This document shows positions 49,775 to 58,722 of a DNA stretch of 64,000 nucleotides, piece after piece. Origin of the DNA: Phnomibacter ginsenosidimutans (lineage in GTDB: Bacteria; Bacteroidota; Bacteroidia; Chitinophagales; Chitinophagaceae). The notes beneath the pieces were generated by a model. It worked only from the letters and a program-made list of their open reading frames with translations. It was not told the origin of the DNA and searched no databases. Every line of letters begins with the position of its first letter. Positions within the stretch are counted from its first letter, which is position 1. The stretch covers positions 248,001-312,000 of the forward strand of contig NZ_CP046566.1 in assembly GCF_009740285.1 (NCBI RefSeq), in the 5' to 3' direction. Both the position numbers and the translations under genes were made by a program.

Positions 49775-51556
49775 TTACGCCTTAGTCTGCTTCCATTCGG
49801 CATAGGCCTGCTGCAAATCAGCTGCGCTGTGCTCATGCCCGAAAGGGGCATACAATACATCGTTGCACAACTGCAACAATTGTTGTGCTGCTGCGTTCTC
49901 TCCTGTATTTTCTTGCTGTACTTCTGCCAGCATACGAGTAGCCAACGCCTTAATATCAGTAGCATCCTGTTGTAAGCTTGTGTCTTTTACATCAACTCTT
50001 TTTTCTACTACCAATGGGCGGTTGCCGGCAGCAGTTGTTACCTGATACATGGGGTCGTCAAGACCTTGTGTAAATATGGGGTCGAGTTCCTGAGTAGTAT
50101 TTCGTTTTTTTCGTTTGGCCCTGCCCACCAGCATGAGTACAATCACCAGTACCATTGCAGCACTCAATGCCACTACAGGCATAAAACGGGTAAACCATTC
50201 GGTGAGTTTAAAACTGCTTGGGTCATTCACCGGATCGTCGGCAAAAGAGGAACGAGCCACTGCTGCGCCAATGTGCAGGTTCACACTGCTATCGGCCGTT
50301 TGCTTGTACACTACTTCGGATGGATTGAAATAATGAAACCCTTTGATGCGGATATTGTACTCACCCATGCTATCGGCTGCAAAGCGATAAATGTACCGCC
50401 GCACACCCTGCACCGGTACCCGTTGGCTATCGAGTTGCTCGTCCATGCGGGGTTCGTAACCGGTAATGCCTTTGGGCCATTCAATCTGTGGCGCCTGTAG
50501 CATGCTCCACTGCCCGAGACCACTTACCGCCACAATCAACTCGGCAGCATCGCCTGCAGCCAGTGGCTGCTTGGGCATTTGTACACTGTAAGAAAATTCA
50601 CCCACAGGAATGGCGCCATCGGTAGGCCGGCCATTGGCAGGTAATGGTGTCACCTGCACGGTTTCTACATTTCCAGCTACGGTAAAGGGTTCTTCTGCAG
50701 AACGCTGCTGTGCATAGGGGTCTGCAGCAATGGGTTGTCCGTTGTGGGTGCGTAAAAATGAAACAGTACCCGAAATGCTCATGGGGGCCAGTTTGAGCTC
50801 ACCCGATCGTAGTGCTGTCAATTGCACCCGGCGCAAGGTATACACTTTGTACACCTTTCCATTTTCCGTAGCATACTGAAACTCGCTGCCGGGGTCTTCG
50901 GCCGGTAAATCAATAGAAGAAAAGCCTTCGAAACCCGGGCGTTTGTCGAGCTCGGCACTCAGGTTTACCCTGGAGTACAGCAGGTATTCGGCCACAATGG
51001 TTTCTCCTTCGTAGCAAGTGTTTTTGCTGAGTTTGGTTTTCAGCAGCAGGTTGCGTTTTATTTTTTCCTGTGCATTTTCTTTGCTGTCGAGTACAAAGGC
51101 GTCGTACGTAAATCCGTGCTCGTTAGGTGGGTACGGACTATTGTTGTGCTGAGCTCCTTTGGTTACTTCTATAACCAGTGTATTGGTTTGGTAGCTTTTG
51201 CCATTTACTACAATGCTGGCAGCGGGTACGGTGCAACTACCGGTTCGCCGTGGCGCCAATTGAAAACTGTATTGCTGCGCTGTTGATTTAACACCATTGA
51301 TGATGTTGGTACTGGTAGTGGTCATGGGGCCGCTGAGTACATCCCAATCTTTAAAGGCAGGAAATTTTACCCCTGTGCCGGCTGCATTTACCAAAGTGTA
51401 GCTGATGGTAATTTGCTCATGACTGGCAATGGCATTGGCTGATGTAAGCAGCTGCCAATCGGGCTGTGCCATGCCGGCCAGTGGCAGCAACAGGCTGCAA
51501 CACAGGTGCCAAAACCAGCGTTGTAAAAATGAAGTAGAATCAGGTGCCGCAAACAT
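49775..51556 (-). CDS. batD: BatD family protein
   Basis: About 593 residues from ATG 51556 (a longer frame starts at 51604). BatD is an envelope protein of the Bat operon linked to aerotolerance in Bacteroides; its biochemical role is unsettled. N-terminal signal (FLQRWFWHLCCSLLLPLAGMAQ). Beta-rich repeats follow with FQLAPRRTGSCTVPAASIVVNGKSYQTN, typical of BatD, and a transmembrane helix near 450 (FMPVVALSAAMVLVIVLMLVG) before a cytoplasmic tail. Other bat genes (MoxR, BatA, BatB) are not in the window. It is transcribed towards the response regulator. Confidence 0.87.
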   Translation of the reverse strand: MFAAPDSTSFLQRWFWHLCCSLLLPLAGMAQPDWQLLTSANAIASHEQITISYTLVNAAGTGVKFPAFKDWDVLSGPMTTTSTNIINGVKSTAQQYSFQLAPRRTGSCTVPAASIVVNGKSYQTNTLVIEVTKGAQHNNSPYPPNEHGFTYDAFVLDSKENAQEKIKRNLLLKTKLSKNTCYEGETIVAEYLLYSRVNLSAELDKRPGFEGFSSIDLPAEDPGSEFQYATENGKVYKVYTLRRVQLTALRSGELKLAPMSISGTVSFLRTHNGQPIAADPYAQQRSAEEPFTVAGNVETVQVTPLPANGRPTDGAIPVGEFSYSVQMPKQPLAAGDAAELIVAVSGLGQWSMLQAPQIEWPKGITGYEPRMDEQLDSQRVPVQGVRRYIYRFAADSMGEYNIRIKGFHYFNPSEVVYKQTADSSVNLHIGAAVARSSFADDPVNDPSSFKLTEWFTRFMPVVALSAAMVLVIVLMLVGRAKRKKRNTTQELDPIFTQGLDDPMYQVTTAAGNRPLVVEKRVDVKDTSLQQDATDIKALATRMLAEVQQENTGENAAAQQLLQLCNDVLYAPFGHEHSAADLQQAYAEWKQTKA

Positions 51557-51641
51557 GGCTGGCAAAATAGCGCAAATCGGGGCTACTCGCTGCTTGTGTA
51601 TCATTTTTAACCTGATACTAAAGGATGGAAAGATTTAATCT

Positions 51642-54059
51642 ATGTCTATTATGATAGACAATTGTAAAACGACAACTATGAATTACCAATTTAAACTTTG
51701 TAAGTTTGAAAAAATTTGTTGGGTGGCAAACGAGAGAAAAACAGAAAATATCGTTAGAAAATTTCTAACAGAAAATGGGTATTTCGACGATGAGTCAATT
51801 ATCGTAGAGGAGCAAAAAAGCGATTTTGCCTTGATTGATAAGTTATTGAGTAATGCTTCAAAAAAGGGAACAGGGAAAGGGTATCCTGAATTTATAATAC
51901 GCTCAAAAGAATATTCTGATTTTGTTGTTATAGTAGAATGTAAAGCAGACTCCAAAAAACACCAAAGTACAAACTTTGATAAATACAGTGATTTTGCAGT
52001 TGACGGGGTTTTACTCTACGCCTCTTTTTTAGCAAAAGAATTTGATGTTTTAGCCATTGCCGTAAGTGGAGAAAGTGAGACTGAATTAAGGGTTTCTCAA
52101 TATTTATATTTAAAAAACACACATAAATCTCACAAATTTTTAGGGAATGAAATTTTACCATTAAAGGATTATTACGATGCTTTTTTGCAAAGTGACATGA
52201 AATTTAACCAAGACTATTTAAAACTCTTAGAATACACTAAAGAATTAAATGACTTATTACATACCAAAAAAATAAAAGAAGCTCAAAGAAGCCTTTTAAT
52301 TAGTGGAATTTTGATAGCACTTCAAAATACAGCTTTTAAAAACAGCTTTTCAGCTCATAAAAAGCCTGAACAATTAGCGAAAAATTTACTCTCAACAATA
52401 GTAGATGAGTTTACTAATGTAAACTTACCAGCAGATAAAGTAAACAATTTAAAACAAGCTTATTCATTTATCCTTACAAATACAACCATTACAACCGACA
52501 AAGATTTTTTTGTTGAGTTGATAAAAAGTATTGAAACCAATGTAAATAACTTTATGAAAACTCATAAATATTTTGACACATTGGGTCAGTTTTATATTGA
52601 ATTTTTAAGATATGCAAATAGCGACAAGGGATTAGGAATTGTATTAACACCCCCTCATATCACAGATTTATTCTCTGAGTTAGCAGGAGTAAATCAAGAC
52701 TCTATAATTCTTGATAATTGTATGGGGACAGGCGGTTTTTTGATTAGCGCAATGAAAACTATGATAAAACAAGCCAAAGGAAACCAAACGAAAATTGACA
52801 GTATCAAGAAAACACAATTAATTGGCATTGAATACCAAGACGATATTTATGCTTTAGGAATTTCAAATATGATAATTCACGGTGATGGTAAAACCAATGT
52901 GTATCTAGGTGATTGTTTTGAAGAAATTTTAAAAGTTAAAGAAGCTTTTAAGCCTAATGTTGGATTTCTAAACCCACCTTACAAAAGTAAAAAGTCTGAT
53001 ATTGAAGAATTGGACTTTGTTTTAAACAATCTTAACGCATTAGAGAAGGGTGGTAAATGCGTTGCAATTATTCCATTAAGTTGTGCTATTGCGACAAAGG
53101 GAGATGTATTTGTTCGAAAACAACAAATCTTAGAAAATCACACATTAGAAGCTGTGATGTCAATGCCAGAAGATATTTTTCATAATTCCAAAGTAGGCGT
53201 AACTACTTGTATTATGGTTATTTCTGCTCATATCCCACACCCAAAAGGCAAAAAAACATGGCTGGGTTATTGGCGTGAAGATGGTTTTGTTAAAACAAAA
53301 GGCAAGGGAAGAATTGACTTAAATGATACTTGGTATTCAATAAAAGAAAATTGGCTAAACACCTATATAAATAGAGAAAGTGTTGAAAAATTAAGCGTAA
53401 CAAAAGAATTAAAAGCAAATGATGAATGGTGCGCTGAAAGCTATTTAAATGCTCAATACGAAAGCATAGATTATGAGGTATTTAAAAGGAATACTCAAAA
53501 ATATTTAGCTTATCGTTTGTTAAACGACCTCTTAGATATAAAATTTGAAACCAAACAAAAGATTGTTGCTAATAACAAATTAGTAAAGTTAGATAGTATT
53601 TTTTATGTTCATAACGGCTTGGCTTCTTCGCAAGTTGAGGTAAAAGACGAACCTGAAACAGACACAGATGTAAGGTATATTAGACCTTCACAAAGCTATG
53701 CTGGTAGTATTGCAGGATATGTTGATACTATGCAAATTGACGGAAAACACATTTACCCAGACAATACAATTTATGTTTCAACAGATGGACAAGGTAGTCA
53801 CACTTATTCTTACGTTTCCTCTTTTGAATTTGTACCAAATAGTAATGTTTCTGTTTTAATCCCTAAAAATGAAATGACATTACAGGAAAAACTTTATTAC
53901 TCAATTTGTATAACAGCAAATAGGTTCAAGTTTTCGTATGGTAGAAAACCCAAAGGAGATAGATTAAAAGACATTTTAATACCATCTTCACCGCCTGGAT
54001 TTGTTTATAAAGAAATATTTGACGAGATTTTTGATAGTTGGAAAAAAGTAGTCAAATAA
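51642..54059 (+). CDS. Single-polypeptide restriction-modification enzyme (type IIG/type I-like)
   Basis: 805 residues combining three functions. The N-terminal region has a PD-(D/E)xK-type nuclease pattern (GYPEFIIRS about 81, VIVECKAD with Glu about 99 and Lys about 101), as in HsdR N-terminal domains. An N6-adenine methyltransferase follows, with motif I DNCMGTGGFLI (Asp about 358) and motif IV NPPY (about 444). The last 200 residues resemble a specificity (TRD) domain. Base composition is clearly more AT-rich than both neighbours, which suggests acquisition. There is no separate S, R or methylase gene nearby. The start may be ATG 51642 or ATG 51678 (MNYQFKLCK). A BcgI-like cut-both-sides enzyme is one possibility. 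Confidence 0.87.
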   Translation: MSIMIDNCKTTTMNYQFKLCKFEKICWVANERKTENIVRKFLTENGYFDDESIIVEEQKSDFALIDKLLSNASKKGTGKGYPEFIIRSKEYSDFVVIVECKADSKKHQSTNFDKYSDFAVDGVLLYASFLAKEFDVLAIAVSGESETELRVSQYLYLKNTHKSHKFLGNEILPLKDYYDAFLQSDMKFNQDYLKLLEYTKELNDLLHTKKIKEAQRSLLISGILIALQNTAFKNSFSAHKKPEQLAKNLLSTIVDEFTNVNLPADKVNNLKQAYSFILTNTTITTDKDFFVELIKSIETNVNNFMKTHKYFDTLGQFYIEFLRYANSDKGLGIVLTPPHITDLFSELAGVNQDSIILDNCMGTGGFLISAMKTMIKQAKGNQTKIDSIKKTQLIGIEYQDDIYALGISNMIIHGDGKTNVYLGDCFEEILKVKEAFKPNVGFLNPPYKSKKSDIEELDFVLNNLNALEKGGKCVAIIPLSCAIATKGDVFVRKQQILENHTLEAVMSMPEDIFHNSKVGVTTCIMVISAHIPHPKGKKTWLGYWREDGFVKTKGKGRIDLNDTWYSIKENWLNTYINRESVEKLSVTKELKANDEWCAESYLNAQYESIDYEVFKRNTQKYLAYRLLNDLLDIKFETKQKIVANNKLVKLDSIFYVHNGLASSQVEVKDEPETDTDVRYIRPSQSYAGSIAGYVDTMQIDGKHIYPDNTIYVSTDGQGSHTYSYVSSFEFVPNSNVSVLIPKNEMTLQEKLYYSICITANRFKFSYGRKPKGDRLKDILIPSSPPGFVYKEIFDEIFDSWKKVVK

Positions 54060-54160
54060 AAAGGCAGCTATCAATTATCAAAAATGTATTCAAGTGCTTT
54101 GATTGCGTATTGTTAACGTCAACTATATAATTTCTATTCAACTTCTTTATTCAATCTTTC

Positions 54161-54183
54161 CTGTGATAAAAGTTTTATCACAG
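54161..54183. repeat. Perfect 11-bp inverted repeat after the RM gene
   Basis: CTGTGATAAAA / TTTTATCACAG with one central base. It lies about 100 bases after the RM stop and 53 bases before the arginase-like gene. It lacks a U-run, so an operator or mRNA hairpin is as likely as a terminator. Confidence 0.45.
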
Positions 54184-54235
54184 CTGTTACCTTCACCCCG
54201 ATTTTTTTCGATAAGTAATACAAGCAACGTACCAC

Positions 54236-55350
54236 ATGTTACTGCATCAAATACAAGAACTGATAGAGCTGGCCAACCCATTTGAAATTTCGGAAGACGA
54301 AGGTTATAAACCTGGGCAAATTGGCGGCATGCTGCTGGAGGCCAACGATTTTGATGCAGCAGATTTGGTGTTGCTCGGTTGCGATGAATGGCGGGGTAAG
54401 GGTTCAAAAGCTACGCCTCGCAGTGCCGATGCGGTACGCAAACAACTCTACAACTTATACCTCTGGCACAGTGCTATTCGCATAGCCGATGCAGGAAATG
54501 TAAAGCCCGGTGCTCAACTGGCAGATACGTATGCTGCAGTAAAAATGGTGATACGGGAATTGTTGAAAGCAGGTAAGCGGGTGTTACTGTTTGGTGGCAG
54601 CCACGATATTACGTTGGCCATGTATCAGGCATTTGCCGAAGAAAAATGTTGCTGGAAGCTACGGCCGTAGATGCATTGATGGATCTCGATAGCGAAAGCC
54701 CTTATCCTGAACATAAGTTTTTGCTGGAGATGCTGACCAGCGAACCCAACTATGTAAAACAGTTTAACCTCATTGGCTTCCAAAGTTATTTTGTAAATCC
54801 GCAGTTGCTCGAAACCATCGACAAACTGCGTTTTGATTGTTTCCGTGTAGGCAAGGTGCAGGAAAAAATGGATGAAGTAGAACCGGCCATTCGCAGCAGC
54901 CATTTGGTATCGTTTGATATTGCGGCTATTGCCCATGCATTTGCGCCAGCCACTACTTTATCGCCCAATGGTTTTACCGGGCAAGAAGCCTGTAAGCTCA
55001 TGCAGTACGCAGGCATGAGTGGCACCAACCGCGTTGCAGGCATTTTCGGTTTTATGGCCAAGGACCCCATGGGGCTGACGGCCATGCAGGTAGCCCATAT
55101 GATTTGGTATTTTATTGATGGCATGCAACGCGACAAGCACGAAGTGCATTTGGAAGACCGCACCGGCTACAACGAATACCACCTGATGTGTGCCGAAATA
55201 GAAACCTTGTTTTTGCAAAGCCGCAACACCGGCCGCTGGTGGATGCAACTGCCCGACAAAACATTCATTCCTTGCACTTATGCCGACTACCTGGTGGCCA
55301 GTCACAACGACTTGCCCGAACGCTGGCTGCGGGCACAGGAGCGGATGTAA
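54236..55350 (+). CDS. Arginase/formimidoylglutamase-fold protein, one frameshift, metal ligands altered
   Basis: About 372 residues of the ureohydrolase fold after repair. Frames meet at A5 (54642-54646), where one more A joins AEEK to MLLEATAVDALMD. GGSHDIT keeps the first metal-binding His. The DAHxD motif reads DALMD, so its His is Leu, and the SxDxD motif reads SFDIAAIAHAF, with one Asp replaced by Ala. Most ureohydrolases need all of these for the Mn2+ pair. It may be a non-hydrolysing relative or a specialised Bacteroidota branch. C-terminal segments (GLTAMQVAHMIWYFIDG, HLMCAEIETLFLQSRNTGRWWMQLP) are intact and look under selection. The CPA2 antiporter follows 80 bases on. Confidence 0.75.
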
Positions 55351-55430
55351 TATTCAATTCAGGAATTTTTTTGCAACTGGCTTTTAACAAGCTCTTGCCC
55401 GATGTCTGACGGCAATGGCTATTTTTGGGC

Positions 55431-57662
55431 ATGAGCCATTTGCCAAACCTTATCACAGATTTGGCACTCATTTTGGGTGCTGCAGGTATTACCACATTGT
55501 TGTTTCGCCGGTTGAAACAGCCGGTGGTGTTGGGTTATATCATCGCCGGTTTGCTGGTGGGCCCCAATTTTTCACTGTTTCCTACGGTTACTGATGTAGA
55601 AGGCATTCGCACCTGGGCTGAGATAGGCGTTATCTTCTTGTTGTTTGCCCTCGGCCTTGAATTCAGTTTTAAAAAGCTGGCAAAAATTGGTGGTACAGCT
55701 GGCATTACTGGTACCATCGAAATATTGGCCATGCTGTCCATTGGCTTTGGCATGGGGCAACTCATGCGTTGGTCTTTTATGGATAGCCTTTTTCTCGGGG
55801 GCATTATTGCTATATCTTCTACCACTATCATCTTTCGGGCTTTTGATGAATTGGGTGTAAAAACAAAACAGTTTACGGGCCTGGTCATGGGCATTTTAAT
55901 TGTAGAAGATTTGGTGGCCGTATTGCTGATGGTGTTGCTGAGTACCATGGCCGTGAGCAAAGAATTTGCCGGTGGCGAAATGCTGATGGCCATTGGCAAA
56001 CTCTTGTTCTTTTTAAGTCTTTGGTTTTTGGCCGGCATTTTCATTCTCCCCACTTTTTTAAAAAGAGCTTCGAAATTATTGAGCAGCGAAACCCTGCTGG
56101 TGGCGGCCATTGCGCTTTGTTTGGGCATGGTGGTATTTGCCGACAAAGTGGGTTTTAGTGCGGCCTTGGGTGCTTTTGTGATGGGTTCTATTTTGGCAGA
56201 AACTGTGTATGCCGAAAAGATTGAACACTTACTGGAGCCAGTGAAAAATTTGTTTGGCGCTATCTTCTTTGTATCGGTGGGCATGCTCATCAATCCGATA
56301 TTGTTGTGGGAAAATGCGGGGCCTGTATTGCTGCTGTCTCTCACGGTTATTTTGGGCAAGCTCATTTTTGTAAGCACCGGTGCATTGGTGGCTGGCCGGC
56401 CACTAAAGCAGGCGGTACAAGCCGGTACCAGCATGACGCAGATTGGTGAATTTTCATTCATCATCGCTACGTTGGGCGTTACACTCAATGTCACCAGTTC
56501 ATTCTTGTATCCCATTGCAGTGGGCGTGTCTGTACTCACCACATTTACTACGCCGTACATGATTCGGCTGGCCGATCCGCTGATAAGCTGGCTGGAAAAA
56601 GTACTGCCTGCCCGCTGGCAACAAAAGCTGCAGGAATATAGCGCCGGTACACAGGTGCTGAAGGGAGAAAGTGATTGGCGCATTGTGGTGAAATTGCTGA
56701 TGCAAATGGTACTCATCAATGTGGTGGTCATCATCGCCATTTTGTTGGCATCTAAATACTTGCTGTATCCATTTATGCATACCATGATTGATACGCAACT
56801 GGTAGCCAGCTTAGTGACCATTGCCATTACACTCATGGCCATGATGCCTTTTGTATGGGCACTGATGGCAAAGAAAATTCAACACAGTGCTTACAGGCAA
56901 CTGTGGCTCGATAGCAAGTACAACCATGGCCCGCTGGTAGCCGTAGAAGTTTTTAGAAATGCTTTGGCGGTTGCATTTGTAGCAGTACTGCTGGCACAGC
57001 ATTTTAGTACGCCCGTAGCTGTGGGCGTTACCATTGCGGTTATTGGAGTGGTGATGATTGTTTTTCGCCAGCGGTTGCAGCGTTTTTACCAGCGCATTGA
57101 GCAACGCTTTTTAAACAACCTGCACGAAAAAGAAAAAGCAGCCAAACAGGCACCCAAGCTGCTCACGCCTTGGGATGCTCACTTGAGCAAAATCCGTATT
57201 TGTGCCACATCTCCCTTTATAGGCAAAACGCTGGAGGAGCTGGCCCTGCGGGAGCAGTACGGTGTCAACATTGCATTTATAGAAAGGGGCAATAAACTCT
57301 TGTATGCACCATCCCGTTTCGAAAAATTATTTCCCTACGATGAAATAGGTGTGATAGGTAACGACCATCAATTGCAGAAGTTTACCGTATTGGTAGAAGA
57401 GCAAAATGAAGAAGCACCGGTAGCCGATTTGCTGGCACAGCAAATAAGCCTCGAAAAGATTGTGGTGGATGAGCACAACGGCCTCCGTGGAAAAAGTATC
57501 CGGGATAGTGGCATTCGTGAAATGACGAATGGCTTGGTGGTAGGCATTGAGCGGGATGGAGAACGAATGTTGAATCCATCATCGGCTACCACGTTTGAAT
57601 GGAACGATGTGATATGGCTGGTGGGCGACAGGAACAAAATTGCACAGCTCAGCCAGGTTTAG
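55431..57662 (+). CDS. CPA2-family K+/H+ or Na+/H+ antiporter with TrkA-C domains
   Basis: 743-residue inner-membrane antiporter of the KefB/KefC-like monovalent cation:proton antiporter-2 family. ATG 55431 gives the natural start. About 12-13 hydrophobic helices fill residues 5-560, with typical segments VVLGYIIAGLLVGP, LGLEFSFKKL, SSTTIIFRAFDELG, KVGFSAALGAFVMGSILAET and GTSMTQIGEFSFIIA. Two RCK-C/TrkA-C domains follow (LSKIRICATSPFIGKTLEELALREQYGVNIAFIERG, and LEKIVVDEHNGLRGKSIRDSGI). There is no NAD-binding TrkA-N domain, unlike KefC. Its stop overlaps by 4 bases that of the convergent K+ channel. Confidence 0.92.
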   Translation: MSHLPNLITDLALILGAAGITTLLFRRLKQPVVLGYIIAGLLVGPNFSLFPTVTDVEGIRTWAEIGVIFLLFALGLEFSFKKLAKIGGTAGITGTIEILAMLSIGFGMGQLMRWSFMDSLFLGGIIAISSTTIIFRAFDELGVKTKQFTGLVMGILIVEDLVAVLLMVLLSTMAVSKEFAGGEMLMAIGKLLFFLSLWFLAGIFILPTFLKRASKLLSSETLLVAAIALCLGMVVFADKVGFSAALGAFVMGSILAETVYAEKIEHLLEPVKNLFGAIFFVSVGMLINPILLWENAGPVLLLSLTVILGKLIFVSTGALVAGRPLKQAVQAGTSMTQIGEFSFIIATLGVTLNVTSSFLYPIAVGVSVLTTFTTPYMIRLADPLISWLEKVLPARWQQKLQEYSAGTQVLKGESDWRIVVKLLMQMVLINVVVIIAILLASKYLLYPFMHTMIDTQLVASLVTIAITLMAMMPFVWALMAKKIQHSAYRQLWLDSKYNHGPLVAVEVFRNALAVAFVAVLLAQHFSTPVAVGVTIAVIGVVMIVFRQRLQRFYQRIEQRFLNNLHEKEKAAKQAPKLLTPWDAHLSKIRICATSPFIGKTLEELALREQYGVNIAFIERGNKLLYAPSRFEKLFPYDEIGVIGNDHQLQKFTVLVEEQNEEAPVADLLAQQISLEKIVVDEHNGLRGKSIRDSGIREMTNGLVVGIERDGERMLNPSSATTFEWNDVIWLVGDRNKIAQLSQV

Positions 57663-58663
57663 CGTTCTTGCAAATGTTTTTGAGCCTTGGTTATTTGCGC
57701 AGCACTACCCATTACAATCAGTCGTTCACCTTGCATTAAAATGTAGTCGGGCGTGGGGTTGCGGCGGTATTTGCTATCTACTTGTTTTACTCCCAGTACG
57801 GTGCAGCCGGTTTCCTGCCACAGGTTAAGTTCGCCCAGGTTGATGGCCTGTGTTACTTCCAATTCCGTTACCTGAAACTTTTCGTTGTGCTTACTGCTCA
57901 GCATCGATAAAAACTCTTGCACATCGGGTATCAGCACCAGCGAAGCCATGTAAGCACCACCCAGCTTGTCGGGCATTATTACATTGGTAGCACCAGCTAT
58001 TTTCAATTTTTTAATGGAGTGGTCATCGCTGGCCCGGCTGATGATGGTAATGTTTGGATTGAGTTGCCTTGCTGTGAGTACCACAAACAAATTATCGGCA
58101 TCGTTGGGCAGGGCGCTAATGAGTGCTTTGGCATGCATAATTCCCGCTTCCAACAGCACTTCATCTTTGGTGGCATCACCAGGTATAATCAGGTCTTCAT
58201 GTTCAGCAGCGGCCACATATTCCTGGCGTTGTTCTATCACGGTAAATGTGATGCCATTTTGCCGCAGCACTTCACAAGCCTGCTTTCCGTTGCGGCCGTA
58301 GCCACACACAATTACATGGTTGTGCATATTGTTGAGTCTTTTGCTTTGCTTGTACAATCTGTATTGCCGTCGCCATTCACCATCCAGCAGCAGGCGGGTA
58401 ACCATGGTGATGTAAAAGGCCACCGTAGCCAAACTGGCAATAATGAGAAAAATGGTGAAGAGTTTGCCCGCATTACTTAGCGGTTGTATTTCGCCAAACC
58501 CAACCGTACCAACGGTGATGATGGTCATGTACAGCGCATTGATCCACGTGTAATCGTCGATGAAAACATAGCCAACGGTACCTACAATGGTCAATGCTGC
58601 CAGTAAAAATACCGGCGCAATGAACTTGCGGAGTAACAGCCATCTGGTTATTTTTTTAGACAC
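57659..58663 (-). CDS. Potassium channel with RCK (TrkA-N/TrkA-C) domain
   Basis: 334-residue channel subunit of the MthK/Kch type. Two membrane helices (about 13-34 and 68-92) flank the pore loop with selectivity filter TVGFGE (about 53-58). The RCK domain begins VIVCGYGRNGKQACEVLRQ (GYGRNG nucleotide/ligand-binding loop) and ends in a TrkA-C domain (LEVTQAINLGELNLWQETGCTVLGVKQVDS to LIVMG). Probably a ligand-gated K+ channel, assembled as tetramer pores with RCK rings. It converges on the CPA2 antiporter with a 4-base overlap of the two coding regions. Confidence 0.95.
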   Translation of the reverse strand: MSKKITRWLLLRKFIAPVFLLAALTIVGTVGYVFIDDYTWINALYMTIITVGTVGFGEIQPLSNAGKLFTIFLIIASLATVAFYITMVTRLLLDGEWRRQYRLYKQSKRLNNMHNHVIVCGYGRNGKQACEVLRQNGITFTVIEQRQEYVAAAEHEDLIIPGDATKDEVLLEAGIMHAKALISALPNDADNLFVVLTARQLNPNITIISRASDDHSIKKLKIAGATNVIMPDKLGGAYMASLVLIPDVQEFLSMLSSKHNEKFQVTELEVTQAINLGELNLWQETGCTVLGVKQVDSKYRRNPTPDYILMQGERLIVMGSAAQITKAQKHLQER

Positions 58664-58722
58664 GGCAGAAGCGTTGTAAAGCTTTTGTTGTTAGTTTGAC
58701 TCACCTAAAAATAAGCGGGAAT

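Noticed and set aside
51600-54235. Prophage, integron or IS island around the RM gene
   Set aside because: No integrase, transposase, tRNA or flanking direct repeat was seen; only one AT-rich gene and a short dyad.
55535-56842. 435-residue minus-strand open frame opposite the CPA2 antiporter
   Set aside because: Low-complexity Met/Ser/Thr/Pro translation typical of the reverse complement of membrane helices.
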